Assembly: GCA_009731375.1 (NCBI GenBank)
Contig: BJOX01000001.1
Span: 447,716-496,373 of the forward strand
Reading direction: 5' to 3'
DNA: 48,658 nucleotides
DNA from: Paulinella micropora
Lineage: Eukaryota > Cercozoa > Imbricatea > Euglyphida
Below are positions 26,743-36,860 of this stretch, one piece after another. The notes beneath the pieces are model-generated. The model was given only the letters and a program-made list of their open reading frames with translations. It was not told the DNA's origin and did no database searches. Numbering within the stretch: position 1 is the first letter of the stretch; each line of letters starts with the position of its first letter. The position numbers and the translations under genes are program-made.

Positions 26743-26928
26743 ACCTTCTGGAGGGGTGCTAAGGGGACGAGATGAAATTGCGGCTTCGGCGGCCACTTCA
26801 AAGATCCACGCCTTGGGACACCATCTCTGCTCGGCGACCCAGCTGAGAGCGAGTTTCCTCTGTGGCCAGGGTTTTCCTCGAAATTTGGTCTTGTTCTCCA
26901 GGTCTGCTAATTTTTGTTCCGGTATGTC
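26739..26928 (-). pseudogene. Possible host-gene exon, upstream half interrupted by C2
   Basis: On the minus strand the frame encodes IPEQKLADLENKTKFRGKPW, then PQRKLALSWVAEQRWCPKAW and IFEVAAEAA, a convincing protein-like sequence. It is continuous with minus-strand sequence at 35513-35600 if C2 and one copy of its target duplication are removed (MLAEINRPFLLHD there). It runs toward the (CT)n tract that C1 split. Product unknown. Confidence 0.4.
26924..26928. repeat. Target-site duplication ATGTC of C2 (left)
   Basis: ATGTC occurs directly before the 5' LTR and directly after the 3' LTR (35508-35512), so C2's ends are intact. Confidence 0.85.
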
Positions 26929-27246
26929 CGTTGGTAGGACAATTACGTTTTACTTTTAGTGATTACTTTGTGACTGGTAAGTAATTTATCCGTATAGTTC
27001 TAGTCAATAATTGTAACGGACGTAACGGTCCATATTGGCATTCAGAATCGGACAATAACCATTGTGTAATAATTACAGTCGTGCGGACTTTATTTCAGTT
27101 TCATTATTACCTTTGAGTTTGTCAGTTCTGCTATATACGTGCGGATTAAAAGTGTCGATTGGTATCGTGGCTTCTAATGGAGTCTCTCAGCAAACCGGCG
27201 TCTAAGGTATTAGGTCCGTGAGTGACCGGGTATTACCTAATCAACG
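26929..27246 (+). repeat. C2 5' LTR
   Basis: 318 bases, CGTTGGTAGG ... CCTAATCAACG. It would contain the promoter; no clear TATA box beyond TATACG and ATTTATCC. Confidence 0.92.
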
Positions 27247-27264
27247 GTTATGAGCCGCTGTGGA
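27247..27264 (+). promoter_or_regulatory. C2 primer-binding site overlapping the gag start
   Basis: GTTATGAGCCGCTGTGG starts right after the LTR. CGG-TTATGAG-CCG is a small stem-loop whose complement is CGG-CUCAUAA-CCG, a tRNA-Met anticodon arm with CAU anticodon. The ATG at 27250 that opens gag is the complement of that anticodon. Confidence 0.65.
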
Positions 27265-28843
27265 AACGAATTTCGGCACCATGCGATCAGCATGAGACAA
27301 TTGATGTCTCACACTCCGGTGTTTAGCGGAAATAAAAAAGATTTACAGAGTTGCTATTACCAGATAGAGGAGTACGGGATTAGCACAACACTCGGGGATA
27401 TGTTTCATGATGCTTTCAAAATCCATAAAGCGGCAAGAACAAAGTATGGTTTTGATAGAGACAGGATGAGAAAAGCAGAAGAAATGGAAGAACCGAGAGA
27501 ACCACACGAGGTAGACACACCGGAAGGATCAGACGACGAAGAAGATGAAACAGAGACACAACAAACACGACAACAGAGACAGAGAAGTAGCCAAACACCA
27601 CCAGACTCAAAGACACAGCAAGAGAAACCTGCCAACTGGAAAGACCTCTCAAAGGAAGAGAAGAAAGCTTGGGAAGACAGGGCGAACAGAAAGAAGAAAA
27701 GACAGATGACAAGAACCAACAAGGATGTGTATTTGCTGAGGAAGAAAAGATACAGAGAAGAACAGCAGTACCTGCATCGCTGCAGGATGTTCCAACTTCT
27801 CGTAACAACAGCATTCTCGGAATCCAAGGTGGTTCAATTTCTTCGCAGTAAAAACGTTCATTGCCCGTTTGAGAAAGTCGGCATTGTCAAAGCGAAATAC
27901 GGTAATCTAAGTGGTGCGGCGAGATACATAGAGGAGAAAGCATTTAAAGAGATGAGACTGAGACCGACAGAGGATATGGATGAGTATCTAACACAGCATC
28001 TACTGCAGAAGAACTGGCTAGAAGCTCTGAGAGGGAAGCCATTTGAGCCAGAGGAAGCAGTAAAAGGGTTGTTAGAGAAGCTAGCAGAGCATGAGGCATA
28101 TGGGCCCGCTTACCTCAACGATCATTATAGATTAGCAGCAGCGAGCAGGCCAACACATGATGATATGGTAGAGTCGGCGAGAGAAATTTACGTGTTGTGG
28201 GAAGCGAAGCAGAAGAGACTGAGAAAAGAACGTAGGAAGGAGAAAGAGAGGAAGAGAGAGGGTAAGGGAGCAAATCTACTGTTTGGAGAGGGAGAGGGAG
28301 CAGAGTAGGGAGAAAAGAGAGAGAAGAACAAGAAATGGACTAAGAACGGGAAGGGCAAGGGCAACAAGAATGGTAGTGATAGTTCAGAGCAGGAGTGGTG
28401 GCTGACAGCGACATGCTATAACTGCTACCAGACTGGACACACAAAGCGTTTTTGCCCCAAACAAAAGTCAGGCCCCAAACGAACTAGTCCAAAGTCAGCT
28501 CACTCTAACTCCACAAAAGGAAAGCAAAGAGACAAGAGTGGCAAGTTTAAAAAGAAAGGAGCCAAAGGAGTCACTCTTATGAGGGAAGAAGTAGGAGAGG
28601 AGGGTGAAGAGCAAGAAGAAGACAAGTCTGAAGGGGAAGACAGCTGAGAAGAAGAAGAGTATGGGCTAGTCATGATGGAGGGTGCAGAAGAAGCAATGGA
28701 GGGAAACGTTAACATAGAAAGTGGGGAAAGCATTATTGCTCGTGAAGCAGAGCAAGAGGGCGAGGAGGATAGTGAGCCTCCAAAGGAGCAAAGTGACAAC
28801 AAACCCTTAGATCAACCCGCAAGAGCCCGTGGGGGGGGGGGGG
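27250..28843 (+). pseudogene. C2 gag with zinc knuckle, two in-frame stops
   Basis: The frame begins at the ATG in the primer-binding site. Residues about 1-60 hold MSHTPVFSGNKKDLQSCYYQ and a helical start. An acidic region, then NWKDLSKEEKKAWEDRANRK and a basic helical stretch follow. Residues 180-330 contain the capsid-like part (QFLRSKNVHCPFEKVGIVKA). TAG at 28306 ends the first 352 codons. In the same frame lies CYNCYQTGHTKRFC (28414-28455), a perfect CX2CX4HX4C knuckle, then TGA at 28645 and a further open stretch to the gap at 28844. Whether TAG is a mutation or a regulated stop is open; mutation is more likely. Confidence 0.8.
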
Positions 28844-28853
28844 NNNNNNNNNN
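28844..28853. other. Assembly gap 4 (10 N) after a poly-G run
   Basis: Thirteen G precede the N run. As with gap 2, a G/C homopolymer stopped the assembly. The coding frame changes across the gap. Confidence 0.95.
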
Positions 28854-28961
28854 CGAGACAGACCCCACAACCCTCCACCTCGCACTCTCACTAGTGCTCA
28901 ACACCCCGACACCTCTACAACAACCACTCCTGCCCTCACAACCTCACGAGACACACAACGT

Positions 28962-29348
28962 GTGCAACCCTCACCATTGCAACCAAAACCCTCGCAAGTG
29001 AAAGAGAAAGAGAAACTGAAAAGTGAGAAACCGACACTCACACCCTCTCAGAACTCTAGAAAGACAAAGAACGAAACACCACGTCCCACTACATTCACTC
29101 CTAAGAGCCACACCACAGGCCCACTAACCACTCGTTGTACTGGGCTGAACTGGAAGGGAGAACAGTGTGGAGTTAGGTTTGGACAGGGGGGGAGTTGGGG
29201 CAAGGCGGGTGAGGCAGCAAAAAGGCTAGTGTATGCAGACTTATGTGGTTATCATGCCCGTCAAGACCCACTATTCCCTGACATTGACCTCAAGACCCTT
29301 CACGTCGCCCACGCCCTTCCCGTGATTATCCGTCAGAGAGTGAGATGA
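28962..29348 (+). pseudogene. C2 Cys/His module
   Basis: The frame contains RCTGLNWKGEQCGVRFGQGG and, about 20 residues on, LCGYHARQDP: C-x(9)-C ... C-x2-H. C3 has the same layout ending EYCGYHAKNQDP, and C1 a related one. It is a probable small zinc-binding site of unknown job between Gag and protease. The stop overlaps the next frame's ATG (ATGA at 29345-29348). Confidence 0.6.
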
Positions 29349-29992
29349 AAAGGATACTGAGAGAGAGGGAGGGAAAGGGTGCGAGTGCACAGCAAATCTT
29401 GCAAAAAGATACGGCAAAACCCGTGAAGAAAAACTCGCTAAGTCCCGCATATATCGGAGAAAAAGACAAGGAAAGTGTCGAAAAACCCGGTAAGAAAGGA
29501 TTTAGTACAGATTCACGGAATGATGCTGTTTTGCCAGGAAATGAGGCAAGGACCGGGACTAGAGCTGGAAAAGAGATGGCATTTGATGAGGCTGATGAGC
29601 GTGTAGGAGGGACAAGTGAGGTCAAGTCTTGGCCACCATCGCTACTACCACAAGGTCCGTCTCCTTTGGATAGAGTAGGAGACAGTGTAGAGTCACAGAC
29701 AGAGCAGACAAGCGAGACACACACACATGAAACACCTGTGGGGAAGAGCAGTAAAAGAGGCACAGAACACGGAAAGGTAATAAGCTTTGAAGACTTTAAG
29801 AGAATAAGTGAACAGCTGAACAACCTGTGTGTTTTGGATGATGAAACGGGGGATGTTGTGATAATGACAAAGAAGGAAGGAGAGAGAGTAGCAGAGGCAG
29901 ATGGACTGTTGACGGATGTGTTTTGGGCTGTGAACGAAGTATTTCTGAAGCATGCAGCAGGCACACCACAATCACAAGAGAGACAGTCATAG
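29345..29992 (+). pseudogene. C2 linker with conserved helical segment
   Basis: A 215-codon charged frame. Its end, ISFEDFKRISEQLNNLCVLD ... GLLTDVFWAVNEVFLKHAAG, matches C3 (ITFKDIAQLAQQL ... FLTDVVRAIEGVYIAHAV), so this part is conserved Copia polyprotein and not random linker. Function unknown. Confidence 0.55.
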
Positions 29993-30141
29993 AGAAGCGA
30001 GCAGCAAGAACCACTCAAAGTGCAAAAGCTAAGGAAAGAGCTAAGTGGGAGAGTTCAGACACAGTGAAGGACATCCAAGACCTGAGAAGACGGAAATAGC
30101 TAGGCTGCTATACGCGTTAACGAAGAGCAGAAAAGATAGTA

Positions 30142-31149
30142 GTGAAAGAGGGTTTGTGTTACGACCCGGACGGCAAAGAGAACGAGTTTTACACAGAGCT
30201 GTTAGGAATAATAGACTATGGAATACTCGACTTAGCTAAGAACCACGACAATCAATTTGCTCTTTTCATCGTACGATCGATGCCCCACCTTATGAAGATT
30301 CGGAATGAGGTAGAAGCGAGAGGGGTTACACTGAACGCACTTTTGCGGAAGTTACACTCAGGAGATGCATACAAGTTCTTCAGTCCAGACCAGGCAGCAG
30401 CGAGAAAGAGGGAGTTTGATAGGAAGAGACGGGAGATAGACGGACACTCAGGTATGGAGGAGGATGATGAGGAGTTTGACCCGGAGAACCTAGAACACTC
30501 CAAAACCTCCGAGGAGATGAGGTCAGGAATTCCCATAAGCTTTAAATCGTATTGCGAGGCACGAGAAGAGCTTGATTGGATGTACGAGGAGAGATTTGAG
30601 AAGAGAAGAAAGAACAAAGCCCAAGGGAAAGGGAGTGAGGAGGAAGAAGAGGAAGATCACAATCTCATGGTAGACGATAGCGAAACGGTAGGACGCAAGA
30701 AAAAGATGATAGTTCAAGACAGCGGATCGTCCAGGGATATAGCATGCACACCGCACATCTTACACAACGTCCGAGAGATTGAACCCGTTAGCTTAGTCAC
30801 CGGTAACGGAGAGAGTGTGGTGCGAAACATGGGGAAAGCGAGGTTGACAAGAATAGATGGATCAGGAAAGCCAGTTTTGGTAAAGAAAGATATGTTGTTA
30901 GACAACAGGGTGCCAGTCAGCATTATGTCTACTGGAAACATGGACAACCACCACAGATCTATCATTCACCAAAATGGGCAACTACTAATTCTAAAGCACC
31001 CCATAAGAATTAAAGAGAGTGACGTGATCGTGAGGGGGAGACTTACGCCTGGCATGCTCTATCGCTGGGACAATGAGAAAGACAAGCCCCTCAACATAAA
31101 CGAGCGTTACAATCCCAAAGTGAAAGAGAAGAAGAATAAGACGGGGTAA
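30142..31149 (+). pseudogene. C2 helical module and protease
   Basis: The 335-codon frame starts with ENEFYTELLGIIDYGILDLA and NQFALFIVRSMPHLMKI, the module shared with C1 but absent from C3. After an acidic, Lys/Glu-rich spacer comes IVQDSGSSRDIACTPHILHN, the D-S-G active site, then GNGESVVRNMGKARL and HQNGQLLILKHPIRI. The protease itself is uninterrupted (about 150 residues) and could be active if expressed. Confidence 0.78.
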
Positions 31150-31241
31150 GCGGGGCGGGAATCCCCAAAGAGAGAGAAAGTGAGAGCAAGCATGCGAGAG
31201 TAAGTGAGAACGAGGAAGCTAGAGGCAGCAATTTATACGCT

Positions 31242-32503
31242 ATGTATCCTGAGAAAGGTAAGAAGGGTAAGCCCGTTGACATTTACGTCATACATCAGTG
31301 TAGTGGGCATAAGGCTTTACCGAAGACCTATGCATTAGGCAAGGCAATGGGTAGGAAATTGACAGGAAGCGAGGACAGTGTTAGATTTTGTGAAGCCTGT
31401 ATGATGGGGAACGCTAAAGTGTTACCCAGATTTTAGGTTAATAGAATTAGGAAAGCGAGCTCTTGTGAGATTTTGCACATAGATACAGTATTACTTCCGG
31501 AACTTGGGCGGTAATGTCAATTCACGGTAAGTACTATAAATTTTGCGTTACAGACGATTACTCGGGGTACATCAAAGATTATTATTATTTACGATACAAG
31601 AACGAGTTTGTAGATTGTTTGAAGCAAGCGGTAGCATGGTTTGAAAGGCAGACAGGGAAGAAAGTCAGACAGATCACTTGCGACAACGAGTTCGATGTCC
31701 CAACTGAGATTATAGATTGGTGGAAACCCCTACAATTCATTTGGAAGACTAGTGCTCCAGGTGATAAAGATTGCAATCCCATAGCTGAGAAGGTCAACGA
31801 CATCACAGCCGGACCAGCCCGGGCCATGCAATATGAGGCTAATTTACCACCCCAATTTTGGGCGGAAATGGAACACACAGCCACAACATTGCACAACATT
31901 CTACCAGCCACGACAGGGCCTAGGAAGGGAACCTCACCTTTTAAGCAATGTCTGGGCTACAAGCCAGCTATCCGACAACTTAAGCCTATAGGATGTTTAG
32001 GTGTAATGTACATAGGAAAGCAGGTAGGCAAAGGCAACTATAGGGGAAAGCGTGTGATGTTACTTGGATATGATGTATTCAAGGAACTATACCGAGTTTG
32101 GGATGGTCGAAAAATCATCACAAATGTGCGTAATGTACGCTTTAACCACAATGTAGTTGGCAAGGATGCTCACCCACCCAGAGAAGTTAGATGGGACGAC
32201 AAGGAATCTGAGGGGGAGATTAATGACACCGTCCAGCTAGAACAGCCGTTAGACGAACCCGAACATAAAGATGAGGGGGAGTTAGACAAACATGAGGAGT
32301 TACAGGAAGAAAAAGACATTCACCGTCCAGATTCCGGTCTCCCATCAGAGTCGAAGGTAGAACTAGCTGACGACAAGGATGATGGGGTAACACCCGTCAC
32401 ATCGTTAGAGGCGCAAAGCCCCGAAGCAGACCACCCTAGTAGGAGGTACGTAGAGGAAGACGCGCACACAAATTTTAAAGGGCCTCACTTGGGAGCAAAG
32501 TGA
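31242..32503 (+). pseudogene. C2 integrase, with one stop and a frameshift
   Basis: HHCC zinc region: HQCSGHKALPKTYALGKAMG then FCEACMMGN. TAG at 31434 replaces a codon that is Lys in C3 (RFKVN). Core: first Asp in LHIDT (codon 31482), then VTDDYSGYIKDYYYLRYKNE, second Asp in ITCDNEFDVP (31682) and Glu in PIAEKVND (31787), about 34 residues later, which is the DDE spacing. The C-terminal part (GKRVMLLGYDVFKELYRVWD) is well kept. The frame from 31514 to 32503 is intact but lacks the first Asp because of a frameshift near 31490-31510. Confidence 0.82.
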
Positions 32504-32525
32504 CAAGATCACATCAGCTAACATA

Positions 32526-33053
32526 GTGAGAGGGAAACGAGAAGCAAAGGTTAGGACACCAGTTACACAACCACCTCCAGAAAAGAAGGCAGCAGTAAAA
32601 GCAGCTACATTGACAGGAGAGAGAGTTAGTGTGCCGGGAGTAGCTTTCGGAGAAGAATGGGCAAAGGAAGAATATGGAGACAACTGGCAATCAGTTAAGA
32701 GAGAAGGAAAAGTCTTAGAACCATGCGAGAAGGGAGAGAGACTTAAAGTCCGTAAGATGCCTAAGCCCAGTCACTTTGTAGTCTTTGACGACGGTCAGGT
32801 AGAAAAGATGTTAGATAGCGAAATTAGAAAGTATCGGATAGATAGGATCAGACCCATCGGAGAACTAGAGCATCCCGAGATGTCCGCAGAAAGTATCGTA
32901 GAGGATCAAACCACTGCGTTATTGTACCTGACATTGAAGGTACCAAAGGCAATCGTTGATGAGGGATTGACCGCGAAAGAGTTGAAAGCAGGAATGGATA
33001 AAGAGATCGAAGCTCTAAAGTCTTTTAACACTTACACGTGGGTAAGCCCTTAG
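32526..33053 (+). pseudogene. C2 Tudor-like domain and RT N-terminus
   Basis: The shared domain is VSVPGVAFGEEWAKEEYGDN plus Trp, a G-K-V turn, then SHFVVFDDGQVEKMLDSEIR and KYRID. It is followed by the RT lead-in (KVPKAIVDEGLTAKELKAGM, then LKSFNTYTWV). The frame ends in TAG at 33051; comparison with C3 also shows a one-base loss just after, which moves the RT into another frame. Confidence 0.75.
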
Positions 33054-34506
33054 GAAGCGAAAGAAAAGGAGTAAAAGTAGTGAGACTAACATGGGTACAT
33101 AAAGTCAAACTAGACGAAAAGGGACGCAAGTTCATTAAGTCAATGTTAGCTTTGCGGGGGGATATGCTAGAGCCAGGAGTTAGCTATAACCCAGATCAAT
33201 TATTTGTGCCCTGTCCCGCGCATCGCTCATCACTCTTTTTGTCTAAGCTTGCAGCATGGCATGGACATAAGCTGTACGGTATAGACTTCAAAAATGCTTA
33301 TCTAAATGCACGAATGCATGATCCTGTTTATGCTTATGCACCCGATGGGATAGACAGTGAAAAGCATAAAGGCATGATATGGAGAGTAGATGGAGCTCTG
33401 TATGGTGCGCCGCAAGCTGGTAGAAGATGGTAGGAGATCTTAGCCCCTAAGTTAGAGGAATTAGGATTCAGGTTACTAGACTCAGATTTATGTATGTTCG
33501 TTAAAAAGGATAAGCCGATAAGAGATGCTATCATTGGTATTTTCCATGTAGATGATCTTATTTTCTCAGCTCCTAACGAACAAGCGTATGACCGTTTCGC
33601 TAGTAAACTAGAAAAGTTTTATCCTCTTAAGCGTTTGGGAGTGGCTAAAGAGTTCAAAGGGATAGAGATAGTTCAGGAAGGAGGACGCATTTTATTGCAT
33701 CAGAAGAAGTATCAGAAACAGATTTTAAAGGATGTAGGATATGCCGATGTTAGACCAGTAAGCACTCCTAGTGCAGAACATGAGCCCGAACCTATGGGAG
33801 AAACAAGCGCTCTTAGAAAGCATTCAATTCCTAGTTTAGTAGGTAAACTTTTGTTTCTAACTAAGATGACACGTCCAGATGCTGATCAAGCACTGAATGC
33901 AGCTAGCGTGATGCAAACAGTAAATCCAGGACTTGCTTATGCTTTACTAGGTAGGATCTTCAGATATCTGAAAAGTTCGTATCGCGGTATTGCATTTCAC
34001 GGGCCTAAATCGTCACAAGAAGGAAGGACGTACCCCAAGATTACTTTATGGCCAGATGCTGCGCATAAGGTCTGTAAGAAAACCGGAAAGTCACGTACAG
34101 GTTATATAGTGCTTTGGGGTGGAGACCCGGTAGCTTGGTTATCGAAACGACAGACTAGAATTGCACTAAGTTCTAATGACGCGGAAATTTTCGCAGCAGC
34201 AGAGTGCATACGAGAAGGATTGGCTATCAGACACATAACAGAAGAGTTAGGTATAGCACAGAAAGGGCCGATAGAGCTTTACGAAGATAATGCACAGACT
34301 ATCTTAGCAGCAGAGAGGGGAATGTCAGGACCACGTACTAAACACTTACCCGAACTGCATTTCATTCATCCTGCACAGAGAGACAATGAGATTAAGTTTG
34401 TAAAGGTAGGAACTAAGAAACAAATAGCGACGTATTAAACAAACATGTTCCTAAGGACCAATTCGAATATCTCGTTAGTAAATTTATGGTAACACTTGAT
34501 CCATAA
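33038..34506 (+). pseudogene. C2 reverse transcriptase and RNase H
   Basis: RT: RLTWVHKVKLDEKGRKF, YGIDFKNAYLNARMHDPVYA (catalytic Asp), GALYGAPQAGRRW followed by TAG at 33431 where C3 has Tyr, then IIGIFHVDDLIFSAPNE (V-D-D box). RNase H: LWPDAAHKVCKKTGKSRTG, SSNDAEIFAAAECI, ELYEDNAQTI and GPRTKHLPELHF. A final frameshift near 34430 hides the true end (KHVPKDQFEYLVSKF) which stops at TAA 34504-34506. Only one stop and one frameshift disable an otherwise well-kept 480-residue region. Confidence 0.87.
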
Positions 34507-35189
34507 TTTTACATCTCAAGTCTGCAAACTCACGCAAAATACGCAAATTTACGCAAAGTCAACTCATGTTGTTGTTTTGTGAGTTTTCTCTCTTTGAAGT
34601 GTGCAGGAAGTGTTTTGCGCAGGTAGTCGTGCGGCATCTTTTGGCATTGCTTCCGTTGAAGTAGAAGTCGAGCGCGAGAACGAAGCGCGTGGATTCTCCA
34701 CCATCGGTCGTTGATCGCGGCAAGAGCGGAAGAAGAGCATATGCCGACGGAGCGGAATGCGGCGGGAGTAGTTTTTATTGGCGGAATGGCAAATTTAATT
34801 AATTATGTTAGACTCATTGAGTCAGAATGTAATTCAGTTCACGTGCTGATGGGGTCATACTGTAAGGACCTACTGTTATTGTTTTAATCGTATCGAATAT
34901 TATTTCAGGTTGTCAAACCGTGACTATCATTTCAGTTTTTCAACCTGAAATAGAGGCCATTACGAGATGCCATTACGGCAATGAAGCGAAGGCAGGCAGA
35001 CCAGAACAGGAGTGGTAATTTTTCAGTTTTGAGACTTAACTATTACTAAGGTTGTCAAACTGTGACTATTATTTCAGTTTCCCAACCTCCGAGTCAAATA
35101 AGGGCCATTATCGCAATATGCAATAGTTATTAATTGTAGATGTATTGATTACTTATAACTTGCATTATCGACATAGAATTAAGAGGGAG
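34507..35189 (+). repeat. C2 3' non-coding region with a 38-base repeat
   Basis: No gene. GGTTGTCAAACYGTGACTAT followed by YATTTCAG-type sequence and CAACC occurs at about 34910-34947 and again at about 35051-35088; each copy is bounded by inverted GGTTG/CAACC. It ends in the polypurine tract AAGAGGGAG immediately before the 3' LTR. Confidence 0.65.
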
Positions 35190-35507
35190 CGTTGGTAGGA
35201 CAATTACGTTTTACTTTTAGTGATTACTTTGTGACTGGTAAGTAATTTATTCGTATAGTTCTAGTCAATAATTGTAACGGACGTAACGGTCCATATTGGC
35301 ATTCAGAATCGGACAATAACCATTGTGTAATAATTACAGTCGTGCGGACTTTATTTCAGTTTCATTATTACCTTTGAGTTTGTCAGTTCTGCTATATACG
35401 TGCGGATTAAAAGTGTCGATTGGTATCGTGGCTTCTAACGGAGTCTCTCAGCAAACCGGCGTCTAAGGTATTAGGTCCGTGAGTGACCGGGTATTACCTA
35501 ATCAACG
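35190..35507 (+). repeat. C2 3' LTR
   Basis: 318 bases, two differences from the 5' LTR, followed by the target duplication ATGTC. Confidence 0.92.
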
Positions 35508-35512
35508 ATGTC

Positions 35513-35655
35513 ATGCAGCAGGAAGGGTCGATTTATCTCCGCCAGCATCCAGGCAAACAATTCGAGTCCAAATGCGCACGGACGTTGACATCATCCAGCT
35601 TGTTGTCCTTGATAGCCTAGAAGTTGCTCCAGCACGTGTTTCAAAGCCAGGTGGT
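35513..35655 (-). pseudogene. Possible host-gene exon, part upstream of the C2 insertion
   Basis: On the minus strand CTTCTAG is a plausible 3' splice site before AIKDNKLDDVNVRAHLDSN. A neighbouring frame then gives MLAEINRPFLLHDIPEQK, which crosses the C2 target site into 26739-26928. A one-base shift between the two pieces suggests decay or a sequence error. Product not recognised. Confidence 0.35.
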
Positions 35656-35699
35656 ATAGGATTTAGCATAGTTACAAAAATAAAACTATAGAGTATAAA

Positions 35700-35808
35700 T
35701 GTTGCTAACTTGTTTCATAAATTTTTCACATAAATAAAAATATTGCTATGTTCAATATAAACTTTGCCTAAATATCAATCTTTATATTGCTTTTTTGCAA
35801 TATGAATA
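35700..35808. repeat. Palindrome array 4, left part (split by C3)
   Basis: Degenerate CAATATAAA/TATTGC units with CTTTTTTGCAATAT, the same family as arrays 1-3. It resumes after C3 at 43087. Confidence 0.65.
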
Positions 35809-36143
35809 CGTTGGTCATAGCTATTTCAATTTTAATCACCGTTACGTGGATAGTTGATTTGTCAATTGGACGGACAGTCAATAATGCCAATGTTAACTGT
35901 AAGGACTTAATACATCATTTACCAGTCATAATTATAACTACGTAACTTGGTCATCTAAGTTAGTCAGTTTTGTGACGTGGCAGCTTCTGTGTGACGTGGC
36001 AGATTCTCCCGCGGTTAGTTCACTTCTCTTACTTATACGAGTTATTAAAGTGCGTTTCCTTACTGCGAGACAGTCTTGCTAGAGTAGCCCGGAGTGATCC
36101 TGAAAGGAATCGGTAAAGGTTCCCGATGGCAAGTTTCTCAAAG
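35809..36143 (+). repeat. C3 5' LTR
   Basis: 335 bases, CGTTGGTCATAG ... TTTCTCAAAG. It contains two GTGACGTGGCAG-like repeats (CRE/G-box-like, TGACGTGG) at about 35972-36002, possible enhancer elements. Confidence 0.88.
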
Positions 36144-36160
36144 GTCATGAGCCTTGGAAC
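36141..36160 (+). promoter_or_regulatory. C3 primer-binding site overlapping the gag start
   Basis: AAGG-TCATGAG-CCTT is a perfect small stem-loop directly at the LTR end; its complement AAGG-CUCAUGA-CCUU is a tRNA-Met-like anticodon arm (CAU). The ATG at 36147 inside it is in frame with gag. Confidence 0.6.
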
Positions 36161-36860
36161 CGAGAAGACTATGGGCAGGGTCAGAGGACAACCAGAAGAG
36201 CCAGAGTCAGAGAACAACCCTAACTCCGAAACCGACGATGAAGGAAGCCAGTCAGACAGCGGTAAACAGAAACCCAAAACGAAGAAAGATCACAGCAAGA
36301 CAACCGCAGAAGACAAACCGAAAGATTGGGCAAGGATGACAGAAGAACAGAAGAAGCAGTGGAAAGATAAGAGAGCTAAGAGACTGAAGCGAGAGAAAAG
36401 AAAACAGTCCAAACGAGCTCACACATTGAGAGTAAGAGGCATACAGAAGGAGAAGAAGCATTATGAACGCATGCAAACTTTACAAGTTACTCATTCTGTC
36501 TGTTGCCTTTTCTCACCCTGTTGTTGTTCGATATCTGCGCACTAAAACAGTAGAACTAATAGAGGCAGTTAGGGTAAAGTTCGGTTCAATCTCCGGGGTC
36601 AGCAAAAATATCAAAGCACAAATTTCGAGAACATGTACCCCAAACCCGGACAGAATGTGGATGCATGGTTAAATGACTACATCGCCCTGAAAGGAGAGGT
36701 TGAGAGTCACAGAACACACCCATTTGATGAGGATGACCTCATAAGAAGCCTGCTTGCTAAGCTCGCAAGACACCCCGCATATGGAGAGAGAGTTTCAAAG
36801 CACTTCACTACAACCTATCACCTAACTTAAGATCCAAATTTGACGACTTAGTCGATAGTG
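36147..36860 (+). pseudogene. C3 gag, three frames
   Basis: The first frame (ATG in the primer-binding site, MSLGTEKTMGRVRGQ) has an acidic start, then KPKDWARMTEEQKKQWKDKR, matching C2 (ANWKDLSKEEKKAW). A frameshift near 36475 moves the capsid part to VRYLRTKTVELIEAVRVKFG, and another near 36635 to GQNVDAWLNDYIALKGEVES. The C2-like C-terminus continues in pieces to about 36890 with a TGA at about 36871. Confidence 0.72.

Larger units (their letters stand above)
26929..35507 (+). mobile_element. C2: Ty1/Copia LTR retrotransposon, youngest
   Basis: Two 318-base LTRs differ at only two positions (a C/T at the TTATYCGTATAG site and TAATGG/TAACGG). They carry inverted ends CGTTG ... CAACG and are bounded by the duplication ATGTC. 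Gag, Cys/His module, helical module, protease, integrase, Tudor-like domain, RT and RNase H are all recognisable in Copia order. Despite the young LTRs the coding part has in-frame stops and several frameshifts, so this copy is non-autonomous. Confidence 0.93.

Noticed and set aside
26756-26959. Plus-strand 67-codon frame running into the C2 LTR
   Set aside because: It crosses the insertion boundary by chance; the minus-strand frame is more protein-like and continues across the target site.
29345-29348. ATGA overlap as deliberate stop-restart translation in C2
   Set aside because: Comparison with C3 shows a continuous polyprotein here, so a frameshift mutation is the simpler reading.
28306-33433. 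Possible stop-codon reassignment (several in-frame TAG in C2 and C3 where the partner has Lys or Tyr)
   Set aside because: The replaced residues differ (Lys, Tyr, Arg, others), TGA is also involved, and the viral genes end at TAA, TAG and TGA. Ordinary decay explains it.
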